Assembly: GCA_015490805.1 (NCBI GenBank)
Contig: WFXC01000004.1
Span: forward strand, 1 to 64,000
Length of the DNA: 64,000 nucleotides
Source: Candidatus Kapaibacterium sp.
Lineage (GTDB): Bacteria > Bacteroidota > Ignavibacteria > Kapaibacteriales > WFXC01
Direction of reading: 5' to 3'
This document shows positions 47,267 through 56,318 of this stretch, one piece after another. The position numbers were made by a program, and so were the translations under genes. The notes beneath the pieces were generated by a model that was not told where the DNA came from, did not search any database, and worked only from the letters and a program-made list of their open reading frames with translations. Numbering within the stretch: the first letter of the stretch is position 1; each line of letters begins with the position of its first letter.

Positions 47267-49538
47267 AACACAAAACGCACTGGGCTATCTTAAACACAGC
47301 ATTATTCAGCTTCTGGAAAATGCCGCTCCTCAAACGCTGCGACTTCAGGAAATTGCCACGCTCTTAGGCATCGTGCCGGATACCGATGCCTTTACGGCGC
47401 TCCAGCAGGCATTGCGGGAATTGGTTGATGAAGGGATCGTGCGCAAATCTCGCCGACGGCGGTATTACCTCTCTGACGATGCGATTCGGGTGCTGGAAGG
47501 AACGCTCTATGTTTTCGCCTTCGACGGCGTTGTTCGAACCGATCACCCAGAATTTGAAAACATCTTTGTCGAACGTCACCTGATGAATACAGCCCTGCAC
47601 GGAGACCGGGTCAAAGTACGCGTTACAACCATTACGCCAGACCAGAAAATCTATGGAGAAATTCTTCGCGTGCTGCACCGAGCACAAACCCGGTTCGTGT
47701 GCACTATTGAAAAGCAAGACCAATTCTACTTTGCTATTCCGGACGATGAGCATATTCACGTTGATTTTCTCATTCATCGCTCCCACTTAAACGGTGCACG
47801 TCCGCGCGATAAGGTTCTCATCGAACTGCTCCGATGGGACGATCCTTATAAAAACCCCACTGCTCGCGTGATCGAAGTTCTGGGACGGGCTGGAAAATCC
47901 ACCGTTGAATTTGACAGCATCGTTCGGGAATTCAATCTCCCACCAGCTTTTCCCCCAGAAGTGTTGAAAGAAGCCGAGCGGCTTGCTCGTGAACCCACAG
48001 CAGCGGACATTGCTCATCGCCGGGACTTTCGAGCCATTCCCACGATTACCATTGATCCTACGGACGCCAAAGATTATGACGACGCTCTCTCGCTGGAACG
48101 ACTGCCGAATGGCAATTACCGCCTGGGCGTGCACATTGCAGACGTCAGCCATTATGTTCCGGAAGGATCTGCTATTGATCGGGAAGCCTTTGCACGTGGA
48201 ACCAGCGTTTACTTAGTCGACCGGGTTATTCCAATGCTCCCCGAAGTGTTGTCAACCAATATTTGTTCGCTGGTTCCTCACAAAGACCGCCTGACGTATT
48301 CGGTGCTGATGGAAATTTCGCCGCGGGGATCGGTCAAAAGTTATGAAATCGTGGAATCGGTGATCAACAGCGATGAGCGTTTCACCTATGAAGAAGTTCA
48401 GGAAATTATCGACGGCGACCGCAGCCATCCACTCAGCGATATGATTCTCCAGCTCCATCGCATTGCCCAGCAACAGCGGAAGCGGCGGTATCAAAAAGGA
48501 GGTATCGATTTTGACAATCCCGAGCTCCGCTTCGTACTGGACGATCAGTTGCAGCCGGTCGATGTTCAGTTGAAACGCCGCACCGATGCCACTTCCTTAG
48601 TGGAAGAATGTATGCTACTGGCAAACCGTACTGTTGCCGAACACATCCGCAAACTTTCGCCTCGCAGAGGGAAACGCATCCAGTTGTTGCCATTCCTCTA
48701 TCGAATTCACGATGAACCGGACCCGGAAAAACTCAAAACGGCGCTGGAGCTGATCCGATCTTTCGGCATCAAAACACCGACGGGCTCGCTGAGTTCTCGT
48801 GAGATCAATCAGTTGCTACTGGAAATCGACCATTTGCCTGAAAAATTTGTCATTCACCAACTGCTGCTGCGGGCGATGTCCAAAGCCGTGTACTCGGAAT
48901 ACAACATCGGACACTATGGGCTGGGATTCAGTGACTACACGCACTTTACTTCTCCCATTCGCCGGTACCCCGATCTGGTGGTGCATCGACTGTTGAAACG
49001 ATATGCCAGAGAGATACCGCCACCTTCGGAATGGAAGCAACTGGAAGAACAATTAGGCGCTATTGCAGATCACTGTTCCGCGCAGGAACGTCTGGCAATG
49101 GAAGCGGAGCGGGCATCCATCAAGCTGGCGCAGACAATGCTGGCACAGAAATTCATCGGCGAAAGCTTCAACGCAACAGTGACCGGGCTGCTTCGCTTCG
49201 GCGCTTTCGTAATGGTCGACCGCTACTACTTCGAAGGTTTGCTGCGGATCGGAGAATTCTTCGATGATTTCTACCTGTTCAATGAACGCCTCCAGTCTTT
49301 CATCGGACAACGAACAGGCAAGCGGATTCACATTGGAAGCCGGTTGCACGTGCAATTAGTGAAGGTGAATCTGGAACGCCGGGAACTGGACTTTACCTAC
49401 TTAGGCGACGCACTGGACGGTGACACCGTGGGGTCTCCCTACGCCCCTTCCGCTGCTAAAGCGTTGCTGCAGGAAGCAAAGCAAAAAGGAAAGCGAAAAC
49501 GGCGGAGTGGAAAGCGGAAGAAGAAAAAGGTATCGTGA
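47259..49538 (+). CDS. rnr: Ribonuclease R
   Basis: Processive 3'-5' exoribonuclease that degrades structured RNA, 759 residues from ATG 47259 (MPETQNALGY), which overlaps the previous gene by 8 bp. A winged-helix N-terminus (LRLQEIATLLGI) and cold-shock domains are followed by the RNB domain. Its metal-site motif TIDPTDAKDYDDALS is near residue 265. HIADVSHYV, LPEVLSTNICSLVP and YGLGFSDYTHFTSPIRRYPDL follow. An S1 domain (SFNATVTGLLRFGAFVMV) and a strongly basic C-terminal tail (KGKRKRRSGKRKKKK) are typical of RNase R. Confidence 0.96.
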   Translation: MPETQNALGYLKHSIIQLLENAAPQTLRLQEIATLLGIVPDTDAFTALQQALRELVDEGIVRKSRRRRYYLSDDAIRVLEGTLYVFAFDGVVRTDHPEFENIFVERHLMNTALHGDRVKVRVTTITPDQKIYGEILRVLHRAQTRFVCTIEKQDQFYFAIPDDEHIHVDFLIHRSHLNGARPRDKVLIELLRWDDPYKNPTARVIEVLGRAGKSTVEFDSIVREFNLPPAFPPEVLKEAERLAREPTAADIAHRRDFRAIPTITIDPTDAKDYDDALSLERLPNGNYRLGVHIADVSHYVPEGSAIDREAFARGTSVYLVDRVIPMLPEVLSTNICSLVPHKDRLTYSVLMEISPRGSVKSYEIVESVINSDERFTYEEVQEIIDGDRSHPLSDMILQLHRIAQQQRKRRYQKGGIDFDNPELRFVLDDQLQPVDVQLKRRTDATSLVEECMLLANRTVAEHIRKLSPRRGKRIQLLPFLYRIHDEPDPEKLKTALELIRSFGIKTPTGSLSSREINQLLLEIDHLPEKFVIHQLLLRAMSKAVYSEYNIGHYGLGFSDYTHFTSPIRRYPDLVVHRLLKRYAREIPPPSEWKQLEEQLGAIADHCSAQERLAMEAERASIKLAQTMLAQKFIGESFNATVTGLLRFGAFVMVDRYYFEGLLRIGEFFDDFYLFNERLQSFIGQRTGKRIHIGSRLHVQLVKVNLERRELDFTYLGDALDGDTVGSPYAPSAAKALLQEAKQKGKRKRRSGKRKKKKVS

Positions 49539-49621
49539 ATTCATTCCCCGGCACTGTACTGAGTCTCGGCTTACAGCTTTGATGATACCAACATCAATTC
49601 CTTCCGATGACGATGCTCCGC

Positions 49622-50929
49622 CTACGAGGAATACCGATATTTTGCGGTTGGTGGCAACGGCGTAACTAGACGATAATCGCCAAATCCCGTATAGTCAACA
49701 AACTCAAAAACCCGGTTACCGGGATAGTACCACCGTTCAATGTAAAGTCCAGTTTGCGGATCGACCAATTGTCGCCGACTTTCAGGCGGACCATAAATGA
49801 TGTACACCTTGCCACGATCAGTCAGCCAGCCGGGACGATAGGTACTGAACAACCGATTGGCTTCCTGCACCCGCCGGTAGTATTCTTCAAAAGCCTCATT
49901 ACGCCTGGTTCCCGGTGTTGGATCTAATTTCTTCCAGAACGCTAAGAACCGTCGGCGGCGTTCCTTCGGCGTTTTTCCTGCCAGAATAAATGCTATTTCC
50001 TCCGCCGTTGCCACATAGCGCATTTGTCGAATAGCAGTCTCCAGTTCTTCATCGCTGATGTACGAATAATGAAGAATATTGGCTCGAATCACAAAAGGAC
50101 GCATCGAAACGCCCAGAATATCCTCTTTCTGAACCCTTCCACTCACCGGCTTGTGCAGAGTGACCGACAAGCGATAGGTCCCACTCCGCAACCCTTCTGG
50201 TAGCACAAGTCGCCGAATAATAGGCACGACCGTATCCTTCAAGGGCAGAGGTTCCGATGGGAACGTCGCAACAACTTCCTTGTGTGCGTTGAGCACCTCG
50301 ATAAAATATGCAGCATCATACGGCGGCGATTGTGCATAGGCTTCGACATAAATAAAAAGATCCTCTGGAAGCAAGGAAGTAATATCGGAGGAAAGATGGG
50401 GAGTAATGAAGAACTCCGAATCCCGTCGCTCGACATCGGAAAGGAACAAAATACTGCTTAAGCTAAACGGGAAACGGTGATAGTCTGTCACGGTGAACTC
50501 CTGCTGCCAGTGCCACGTTTCCTTGGCTTTGGCATCAAAAATCTGTACCCGACACTGATACTTCCCTGGTGGAAGGAAAGTTACAACCTGTACGGAATCA
50601 AAGTCGCCCCGCACACCACTGGCAATTTCTTCATCAGCCGTCGATATTTGCCCAAAGACCGTCGTATCACGGATCTTCTTCTCGCCCTGCCAGAAACTTA
50701 TTTCCAGCTCATAGCGTGCTACAAACGTGCCCTCGGTCCGCACAAAGAGCAGCGAAGCGTACGGCAGCATTACATAGACATCCACACGTTCCTGCTGTGC
50801 AGCGGGTCCCCGGAAGCTGGCAACATCGACAAAAAACTGCTTTTTATCCTGTTCCTGTGCCAGTGTCGCTGCTACCGAGAGCAGCAGGCACATCCACCAG
50901 GCGAGCAAAAAGGTCGTATTCCGCCGCAT
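49622..50929 (-). CDS. GWxTD domain-containing secreted protein
   Basis: 435 residues from the ATG at 50929, with GGAG nine bases upstream; in-frame ATGs at 50944 and 50950 are possible. The signal peptide MRRNTTFLLAWWMCLLLSVAATLAQ is clear. A beta-sandwich-rich middle leads into the C-terminal GWxTD domain: RRRFLAFWKKLDPTPGTRRNE, FSTYRPGWLTDRGKVYIIYGPPE and IERWYYPGNRVFEFVD. The domain is widespread in FCB and Acidobacteria secreted proteins but has no proven function. The 5' end overlaps the 3' end of rimO in another frame by 86 bp. It converges with rnr. Confidence 0.92.
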   Translation of the reverse strand: MRRNTTFLLAWWMCLLLSVAATLAQEQDKKQFFVDVASFRGPAAQQERVDVYVMLPYASLLFVRTEGTFVARYELEISFWQGEKKIRDTTVFGQISTADEEIASGVRGDFDSVQVVTFLPPGKYQCRVQIFDAKAKETWHWQQEFTVTDYHRFPFSLSSILFLSDVERRDSEFFITPHLSSDITSLLPEDLFIYVEAYAQSPPYDAAYFIEVLNAHKEVVATFPSEPLPLKDTVVPIIRRLVLPEGLRSGTYRLSVTLHKPVSGRVQKEDILGVSMRPFVIRANILHYSYISDEELETAIRQMRYVATAEEIAFILAGKTPKERRRRFLAFWKKLDPTPGTRRNEAFEEYYRRVQEANRLFSTYRPGWLTDRGKVYIIYGPPESRRQLVDPQTGLYIERWYYPGNRVFEFVDYTGFGDYRLVTPLPPTAKYRYSS

Positions 50930-52202
50930 CTTCGATTTCTCCATAAACAAACTGTCCAGGGTGTAGTTTACAATCCGACCGGATATACACTACCTGATCC
51001 ACTTCGGGTGAATCTCCTTCAGTTCGCCCCACATACTCACCAGCGATTTCTTCATCCACAAGGATCTTCACAGTGCTGCCTATAAGTTGCTGATTCTTCC
51101 GCAGCGCAATAGCCCGCTGGATCTCCACCAGCTGCTGGGCACGCCGCTCTTTCTCTTCCTGCGGAATCGGATCTCCTAACACAGCCGCCGCCGTTTCTTC
51201 CTCCGATGAGTACGGGAACACCCCGACCCGATCGAATTCCATTGCCGCCACAAAATCGCACAACTCCTGAAAATCCTCTTCCCGTTCGTTCGGGTATCCC
51301 ACCAGAAAGGTTGTGCGGAGTGTAATATCAGGAATTGTAGCGCGAATGGTTTCCAGCAACTGCACGGTTCGCCGCTTCGTAATTCCCCGCCGCATTGATT
51401 TCAAGACCCGATCTGAAATATGCTGCAACGGCATATCCAGATATTTGCAAATATTGTCCCGTTCCGCCATCACCTCCAGCACTTCGACCGGGAAGTGCGC
51501 AGGATAGGCATAATGGAGTCGCAGCCATTCAACCCCCGGAATGTCGCTGAGTCGCCGCAGCAGCGATGCCAGCATCCGTTGTCCGTACAGATCCTTGCCA
51601 TAGTAGGTTGTATCCTGCGCAATCAGGATGATTTCTTTAACACCCTGCCGCACCAGATGCTGCACTTCCTGCTCAATCTCCTCCATTGGGCGACTGCGGT
51701 GCCGTCCTCGAATCAAGGGAATAGCACAAAAGGAGCACGGATGATCGCAGCCTTCCGAAATCTTCACATACGCATAATGTCCCGGTGTCAACAGCGCCCG
51801 TTCCCCAACCAGCGTATAGCGATAGTCCGGCGAAATCTCCTGCAAAATTGCCTCGTACGCTTCGGTACCAACAAAGCGATCCACTTCTGGAATCTCCTGC
51901 GCTAAGGTGTGACCGTAACGTTGCGATAAACAGCCAGCGACGATAATTTTTTGCACCTTACCCGCTTTCTTTAGTTCCACCGCCTCCAGAATCGCATCCA
52001 CATTCTCTTCCTTTGCCCGATCGATAAAGCCGCAGGTATTCAGAATCAGAATATCAGCATCTTCCACATCTTCCGACACGGCAACGCCATAGTGGAGCAA
52101 CTGCCGATAGAGCACTTCAGAATCCACGACATTCTTGCTACATCCGAACGTAAGCAAAGCAACTCTGGGTGCCGTTCCGGATTGCCGTCCTCGTACGTTC
52201 AT
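50844..52202 (-). CDS. rimO: Ribosomal protein uS12 methylthiotransferase
   Basis: Radical-SAM enzyme adding a methylthio group to an Asp of ribosomal protein S12, using two 4Fe-4S clusters. The N-terminal UPF0004 domain supplies three Cys in FGCSKNVVDSE, LNTCGFI and AGCLSQRYG. The radical-SAM CxxxCxxC is in SEGCDHPCSFCAIPLIRG. A C-terminal TRAM domain ends with AEYDLFARL, the usual RimO end. About 20 extra residues (ending SDTGTGTG) are read through the overlap with the GWxTD gene. The ATG at 52202 is preferred; a TTG at 52223 is in frame. Confidence 0.94.
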   Translation of the reverse strand: MNVRGRQSGTAPRVALLTFGCSKNVVDSEVLYRQLLHYGVAVSEDVEDADILILNTCGFIDRAKEENVDAILEAVELKKAGKVQKIIVAGCLSQRYGHTLAQEIPEVDRFVGTEAYEAILQEISPDYRYTLVGERALLTPGHYAYVKISEGCDHPCSFCAIPLIRGRHRSRPMEEIEQEVQHLVRQGVKEIILIAQDTTYYGKDLYGQRMLASLLRRLSDIPGVEWLRLHYAYPAHFPVEVLEVMAERDNICKYLDMPLQHISDRVLKSMRRGITKRRTVQLLETIRATIPDITLRTTFLVGYPNEREEDFQELCDFVAAMEFDRVGVFPYSSEEETAAAVLGDPIPQEEKERRAQQLVEIQRAIALRKNQQLIGSTVKILVDEEIAGEYVGRTEGDSPEVDQVVYIRSDCKLHPGQFVYGEIEDAAEYDLFARLVDVPAALGSSDTGTGTG

Positions 52203-52267
52203 CACCCTACCGTTTCTGTACAACCTTCTTTCGACGGCTGATATTCAGGATTGTTTCAGCTCCAGTG

Positions 52268-52357
52268 TTGCGACTATACGGGCGATCGCAGGACCACTAA
52301 GAAGCAACAGCAGGGAAACTTGAAACTCCCAGCATTGCAACTACACCGGCGATCGCA
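52268..52357. repeat. Imperfect direct repeat at the 3' end of the metallophosphoesterase gene
   Basis: TTGCAACTACACCGGCGATC (at about 52335, spanning the gene's stop) recurs about 67 bp away as TTGCGACTATACGGGCGATC (at about 52268), followed in both by GCAG. The second copy re-encodes the last residues LRSPV plus stop, so a small duplication of the gene end is likely. Both copies hold the octamer GCGATCGC. Confidence 0.5.
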
Positions 52358-53534
52358 GTTCCAGCAGGGTTATTTCTGGTGGTACGCCCGTGCGCAGTGG
52401 AAAGAACGTTGTGCCCAATCCAGCGTTGACGTAAAGCATTTGTCCTCCCGAATCTGCATATAACCCCTGCACATATCGAAATACCAGGTGCGCAGGATTG
52501 AGCGTCACCACGCCCAGTGGAAGCGCCAATTGTCCTCCGTGGGTATGGCCAGCAAGCATCAGTGCAATCGGTGCTTTTCCACGTACCGCTTTATCCCAGT
52601 ACGATGGCGTATGTGCCAGCAAAAGAGCAAAGGTGTTTTCTGGCACTTCTTTCATTGCTTTTGGGAGATCTCCAAAGTACTGTCCTGTTCCGGTGTTGTC
52701 AGTTCCAACGATGGCAAGGCGCTCTCCGGATCGTTCCAGCACATCCGCTTCGTTCACCAGCAAGTGGACGCCGGCTGCCCGGATGATCTCCTTGAGTCGC
52801 TGATGATCCTCACTGCTCATATAGTGATCGTGATTGCCCAGACACCCGTAGATTCCAAGAGGAACCCGAAGCTGACGGAATAGCGGGAGCAGCGGTTCCA
52901 GTTCCTGAGGATCAAAATTCACCCAATCGCCTGTAACAACCACCAGATCTGGTTGCAGCGTGGCAATACGCTCAAAAACTGGCTGGAAAAAATCGAGCGG
53001 ATCAGGGAAAGAGCCGACGTGCAAATCGGAAATCTGAACAATCCGCAGAGGAGCGAAAGCCGCTGGTAGATCTGCAAAATGGAGCACGCGGCGTTGCACC
53101 TGCACATTGTACGTCGTCCGGGCTGCTCCAACGGCTGCAACGATGTAGGGATAGCCAGCAGCAATTGCCAGCGTTCCCTGCAGCACCGATCGCCGCTGTG
53201 CAGAGAATGATGATGCCGAAGGCTTCCACCACCGCTGCACGACGGAAACCAGCCACCATCCCAGGGCAACTGGCAACTTCGGCAAATACCAGAAAGCAAG
53301 CAACAAGGTAACGCCAAACATTACCGGCGAACTGGAGGACACCCATCGCCGAATGATTAAAGCAGCGAGAAACAGGACGGGCATTCCATAAATGCACCAG
53401 CGAAAAAGCCGCCCTATCCACGAATGCTGGAACTGCTGGAAACGTTCACACAACTGTCGGTACAGAAACCGATCCAGAAGCACCAGCACTCCTATCACCA
53501 CAAGCACAAACACAACAAACAGAATGCGCACCAT
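52341..53534 (-). CDS. Membrane-anchored metallophosphoesterase (YaeI/YkuE type)
   Basis: 397 residues from the ATG at 53534 (GGAG six bases upstream). Three to four N-terminal membrane helices (about 3-22, 48-66, 72-95) precede the calcineurin-like domain. Its metal motifs are ISDLHVGSF (near 175), VVTGDWVNF, GCLGNHDHYM and LMLAGHTHGGQL. Nearest known relatives by layout are YaeI/YkuE, which act on UDP-diacylglucosamine-like lipids or other phosphoesters; the substrate here is not known. It lies between priA and rimO on the minus strand. Confidence 0.9.
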   Translation of the reverse strand: MVRILFVVFVLVVIGVLVLLDRFLYRQLCERFQQFQHSWIGRLFRWCIYGMPVLFLAALIIRRWVSSSSPVMFGVTLLLAFWYLPKLPVALGWWLVSVVQRWWKPSASSFSAQRRSVLQGTLAIAAGYPYIVAAVGAARTTYNVQVQRRVLHFADLPAAFAPLRIVQISDLHVGSFPDPLDFFQPVFERIATLQPDLVVVTGDWVNFDPQELEPLLPLFRQLRVPLGIYGCLGNHDHYMSSEDHQRLKEIIRAAGVHLLVNEADVLERSGERLAIVGTDNTGTGQYFGDLPKAMKEVPENTFALLLAHTPSYWDKAVRGKAPIALMLAGHTHGGQLALPLGVVTLNPAHLVFRYVQGLYADSGGQMLYVNAGLGTTFFPLRTGVPPEITLLELRSPV

Positions 53535-53715
53535 TGATTGCTCCAACGCGTTCTCCTCCTGGTCCCCTGTAAAAGGAAAGGAAACGAACAACCTTTGCTT
53601 TCCCTGTATCTGACGGAGTATGAGTGCCTCCTTATCTCATCAACCCCAGAATCAGTTGCGCTTTCTGTGCCCTGCGCAAGCGCCCTATACACCAGCACTG
53701 AAGCACAGGATGGCG

Positions 53716-56238
53716 CTATGCGATGCCGTACGCATCGACATCGATCGTATGGCGCACGGCGGGAGTTCCGTATTTCTGATGGTACTGATGGAGCGCCGTG
53801 CTGAGAATATGCTGGAGCTGCGTACCGGTAGGATCAACGTCTTTAAAATTTTTGATGGCGAGGAATCGCCGGTAGTAGCCGCGCAGCCGGGCAATAGGTG
53901 GGACCGCTGGTCCCAGCACTTCCAGTGCTCGATGTTTCCGTGGTAATAACAGTGCCATTCGATGCGCCGCCTGATGCACTTTTTCCTCATCCTTCCCGCT
54001 GAATTCAATCAGCACAAAGCGTGTAAAGGGAGGGTAATGCGCTTCCCGGCGCAATTGGAGTTCATCATTGTAAAACAACTCATAACTCTGTGCCTGCACA
54101 GCCCGGATCACCGGATGATGGGGATGCATTGTCTGAATCACAACTTCACCCGGTGCATCACCTGCCCGCCCCGCTCTTCCCGCTACCTGCATCAGCAACT
54201 GGAACGTACGCTCAGCAGCACGGAAATCGGGAAGATAGAGCTGGACATCGGCATTGATCACACCGACCAGCGTGACGTGCGGAAAATCCAGCCCCTTTGC
54301 AATCATTTGCGTCCCCACCAGAATGTCCACTTCGCGCCGGGCAAACGCCTGGAGTACCTGCTGCAACTTCGTCCGGGTTGCCACTGCGTCCAGATCGACC
54401 CGCTGGATGTTTGCCTGCCTTCCGTATTGCTGCAGCAACTGTCCCAGTTCTTCCTCCACTCGCTGTGTGCCCCTGCCGACCAGCCGCATTTCCGCCCCAC
54501 ATTTCGGACACTGCCACTCCACGGGCTGCGTATAACCACAGTAGTGACACCGCATCTGCTGACGGAACTTGTGATACGTGAGCGCCACGGTACAGTGAGG
54601 ACATTGAGGAATGTACCCGCATTCCGGACACTCCAGCCACGAGGCAAATCCGCGGCGATTCTGGAGCAGAATCACACCCTGCCGCTGCTCTATGCGTTCC
54701 AGAATTTTTTCCAGCAAAACGGTCGAAAAGGAGCCCAGCACTTTTTTCATCCTCCACGCCTGCCGCATATCCACCACAGCGATCGATGGCAATTGCGCCT
54801 GCTCCACTCGCTGGCGAATTTCCAGCAAATGGTACTTCCCCGTCTGAGCGTTGTACATACTCTCCAGCGACGGCGTAGCAGATCCCAGTACTACCACCGC
54901 TTTTTCCAGACTTCCCCGCACCACCGCGCAATCCCGGGCGTGGTATCGTGGTGACGGCGCTACCTGCTTGTACGACGGGTCGTGCTCTTCATCGACGATA
55001 ATGATGCCCAGGTCTGGCAACGGCAGGAAAATGGCAGACCTGGTACCGACCACAACTTTTGCCTCTCCTCGCCGCACGACCTGCCACACATCATAACGCT
55101 CTCCCGCCGACATCCGACTATGGAACACTGCTACAGTTTCCGGGAAGGCACGACGGAAACGCTCAACCAATTGCGGTGTGAGTGAAATCTCCGGCACTAA
55201 ACACAGAGCCGTCCTGCCCCGATCCAGTGCTGTTCGAATGGCGTGAAAATACACCAGCGTTTTGCCACTCCCCGTCACTCCATATAGCAAAAAAGTTTTA
55301 AATTCCTCCCGTTGCAGTGCTTCACAAATGCGCTCCTTCGCGTGCTCCTGTTCCACGGTCAGCGGCAACTGTGCTTCATCTTTTGGCGCTAACTCCGGCG
55401 CTGTCGGCTGATCAGTTGTTCGAAGTATTTCCGCTTCGTACTCCACGACATACCCTTTGTCTTCTAAGGCTTTGATCGCTGCATAGGAACCGCCCACTTC
55501 CCGGATCAAATCTCCAATAAACACCGGTTCATCAGGCTGGTGAAGTTGCTTGAGATAAAGCGCGCTGAGCAAGAGCGCCTGTTTCGGCGCTTTCCGCTCG
55601 ACTTCTTCCAGCACTCTGCGAAATTGATCCGGATCTTCCAGCAAACCGGGAGCTAAGCTCACCGCTTTCTGACGCTTCGGCTGTGCCTGCGACTGCAATT
55701 GCTGCTCTCGACGAATCCAGCCCATTTCCTCCAGCACTTCCAGTACCGTATGGAGTCCTCCTTTTCCAACAGTGCGTTCGAGAAATCGAACGGACACTCC
55801 CTGTGGATGGCGAAGCAGTGCCTCCAGTACGGCTGCCCGCCGCGGCGCCCGCTTCCGCAACTGCTGAAGTTCTTCCTCAGCGATCGGGCGTGTCAGAGTC
55901 ACCCGCAACACGGTTTCCGGCGTCATTCCCTGCGGCAATGCTGCCTTTAATACTTCGCCCCACGAGGCAAAGTAATAGTCCGCCATCCAGCGGGTAAACC
56001 GGAGAAGCGAGGGTGAAAAGATCGGTGCCTCATCCAGCACTTCCAGCACAGGCTTGATCACTGCCGCTTCAACCGCAGGCTGTTGCACGATTTCCACAAT
56101 GACTCCTGTCAATTGACGCTTTCCAAAGGGCACCAACACCCGACGTCCTACAAGCGGTGACTCTTCCGCCGGCTGTTCCTCCAATCGATACGTAAACAAT
56201 CGCGGTGCTGGAATAGGCAGTGCCACATTTACGTACAT
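53716..56238 (-). CDS. priA: Primosomal replication restart helicase PriA
   Basis: 3'-5' helicase that reloads the replisome at collapsed forks, 840 residues. The start is the ATG at 56238; an in-frame TTG one codon earlier is not needed. The N-terminal 3'-DNA-binding region (VNVALPIPAPRLFTYRL, VGRRVLVPFGKRQLTGVIV) is followed by a winged helix. The helicase core has Walker A YGVTGSGKTLVYF (about residue 320), DEEHDPSYKQ, GSATPSLES and IQTMHPHHPVI. Between the lobes lie eight Cys binding two zincs: CPECGYIPQCPHC and CHYCGYTQPVEWQCPKC. Divergent from the EPSP-synthase-like gene by about 80 bp. Confidence 0.97.
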   Translation of the reverse strand: MYVNVALPIPAPRLFTYRLEEQPAEESPLVGRRVLVPFGKRQLTGVIVEIVQQPAVEAAVIKPVLEVLDEAPIFSPSLLRFTRWMADYYFASWGEVLKAALPQGMTPETVLRVTLTRPIAEEELQQLRKRAPRRAAVLEALLRHPQGVSVRFLERTVGKGGLHTVLEVLEEMGWIRREQQLQSQAQPKRQKAVSLAPGLLEDPDQFRRVLEEVERKAPKQALLLSALYLKQLHQPDEPVFIGDLIREVGGSYAAIKALEDKGYVVEYEAEILRTTDQPTAPELAPKDEAQLPLTVEQEHAKERICEALQREEFKTFLLYGVTGSGKTLVYFHAIRTALDRGRTALCLVPEISLTPQLVERFRRAFPETVAVFHSRMSAGERYDVWQVVRRGEAKVVVGTRSAIFLPLPDLGIIIVDEEHDPSYKQVAPSPRYHARDCAVVRGSLEKAVVVLGSATPSLESMYNAQTGKYHLLEIRQRVEQAQLPSIAVVDMRQAWRMKKVLGSFSTVLLEKILERIEQRQGVILLQNRRGFASWLECPECGYIPQCPHCTVALTYHKFRQQMRCHYCGYTQPVEWQCPKCGAEMRLVGRGTQRVEEELGQLLQQYGRQANIQRVDLDAVATRTKLQQVLQAFARREVDILVGTQMIAKGLDFPHVTLVGVINADVQLYLPDFRAAERTFQLLMQVAGRAGRAGDAPGEVVIQTMHPHHPVIRAVQAQSYELFYNDELQLRREAHYPPFTRFVLIEFSGKDEEKVHQAAHRMALLLPRKHRALEVLGPAVPPIARLRGYYRRFLAIKNFKDVDPTGTQLQHILSTALHQYHQKYGTPAVRHTIDVDAYGIA

Positions 56239-56318
56239 CAAGCTGACGGCTTTTCCTTCAACAAACCCTGCTGCTTAGCGTCAGTAACGTTTTCAAAATA
56301 AAATTCGTCTCCAGAGCA

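Noticed and set aside
52282-52356. GCGATCGC octamers as cyanobacterial HIP1 sites
   Set aside because: Only two copies were noticed here, both inside one small duplication, so they do not indicate a cyanobacterial origin.
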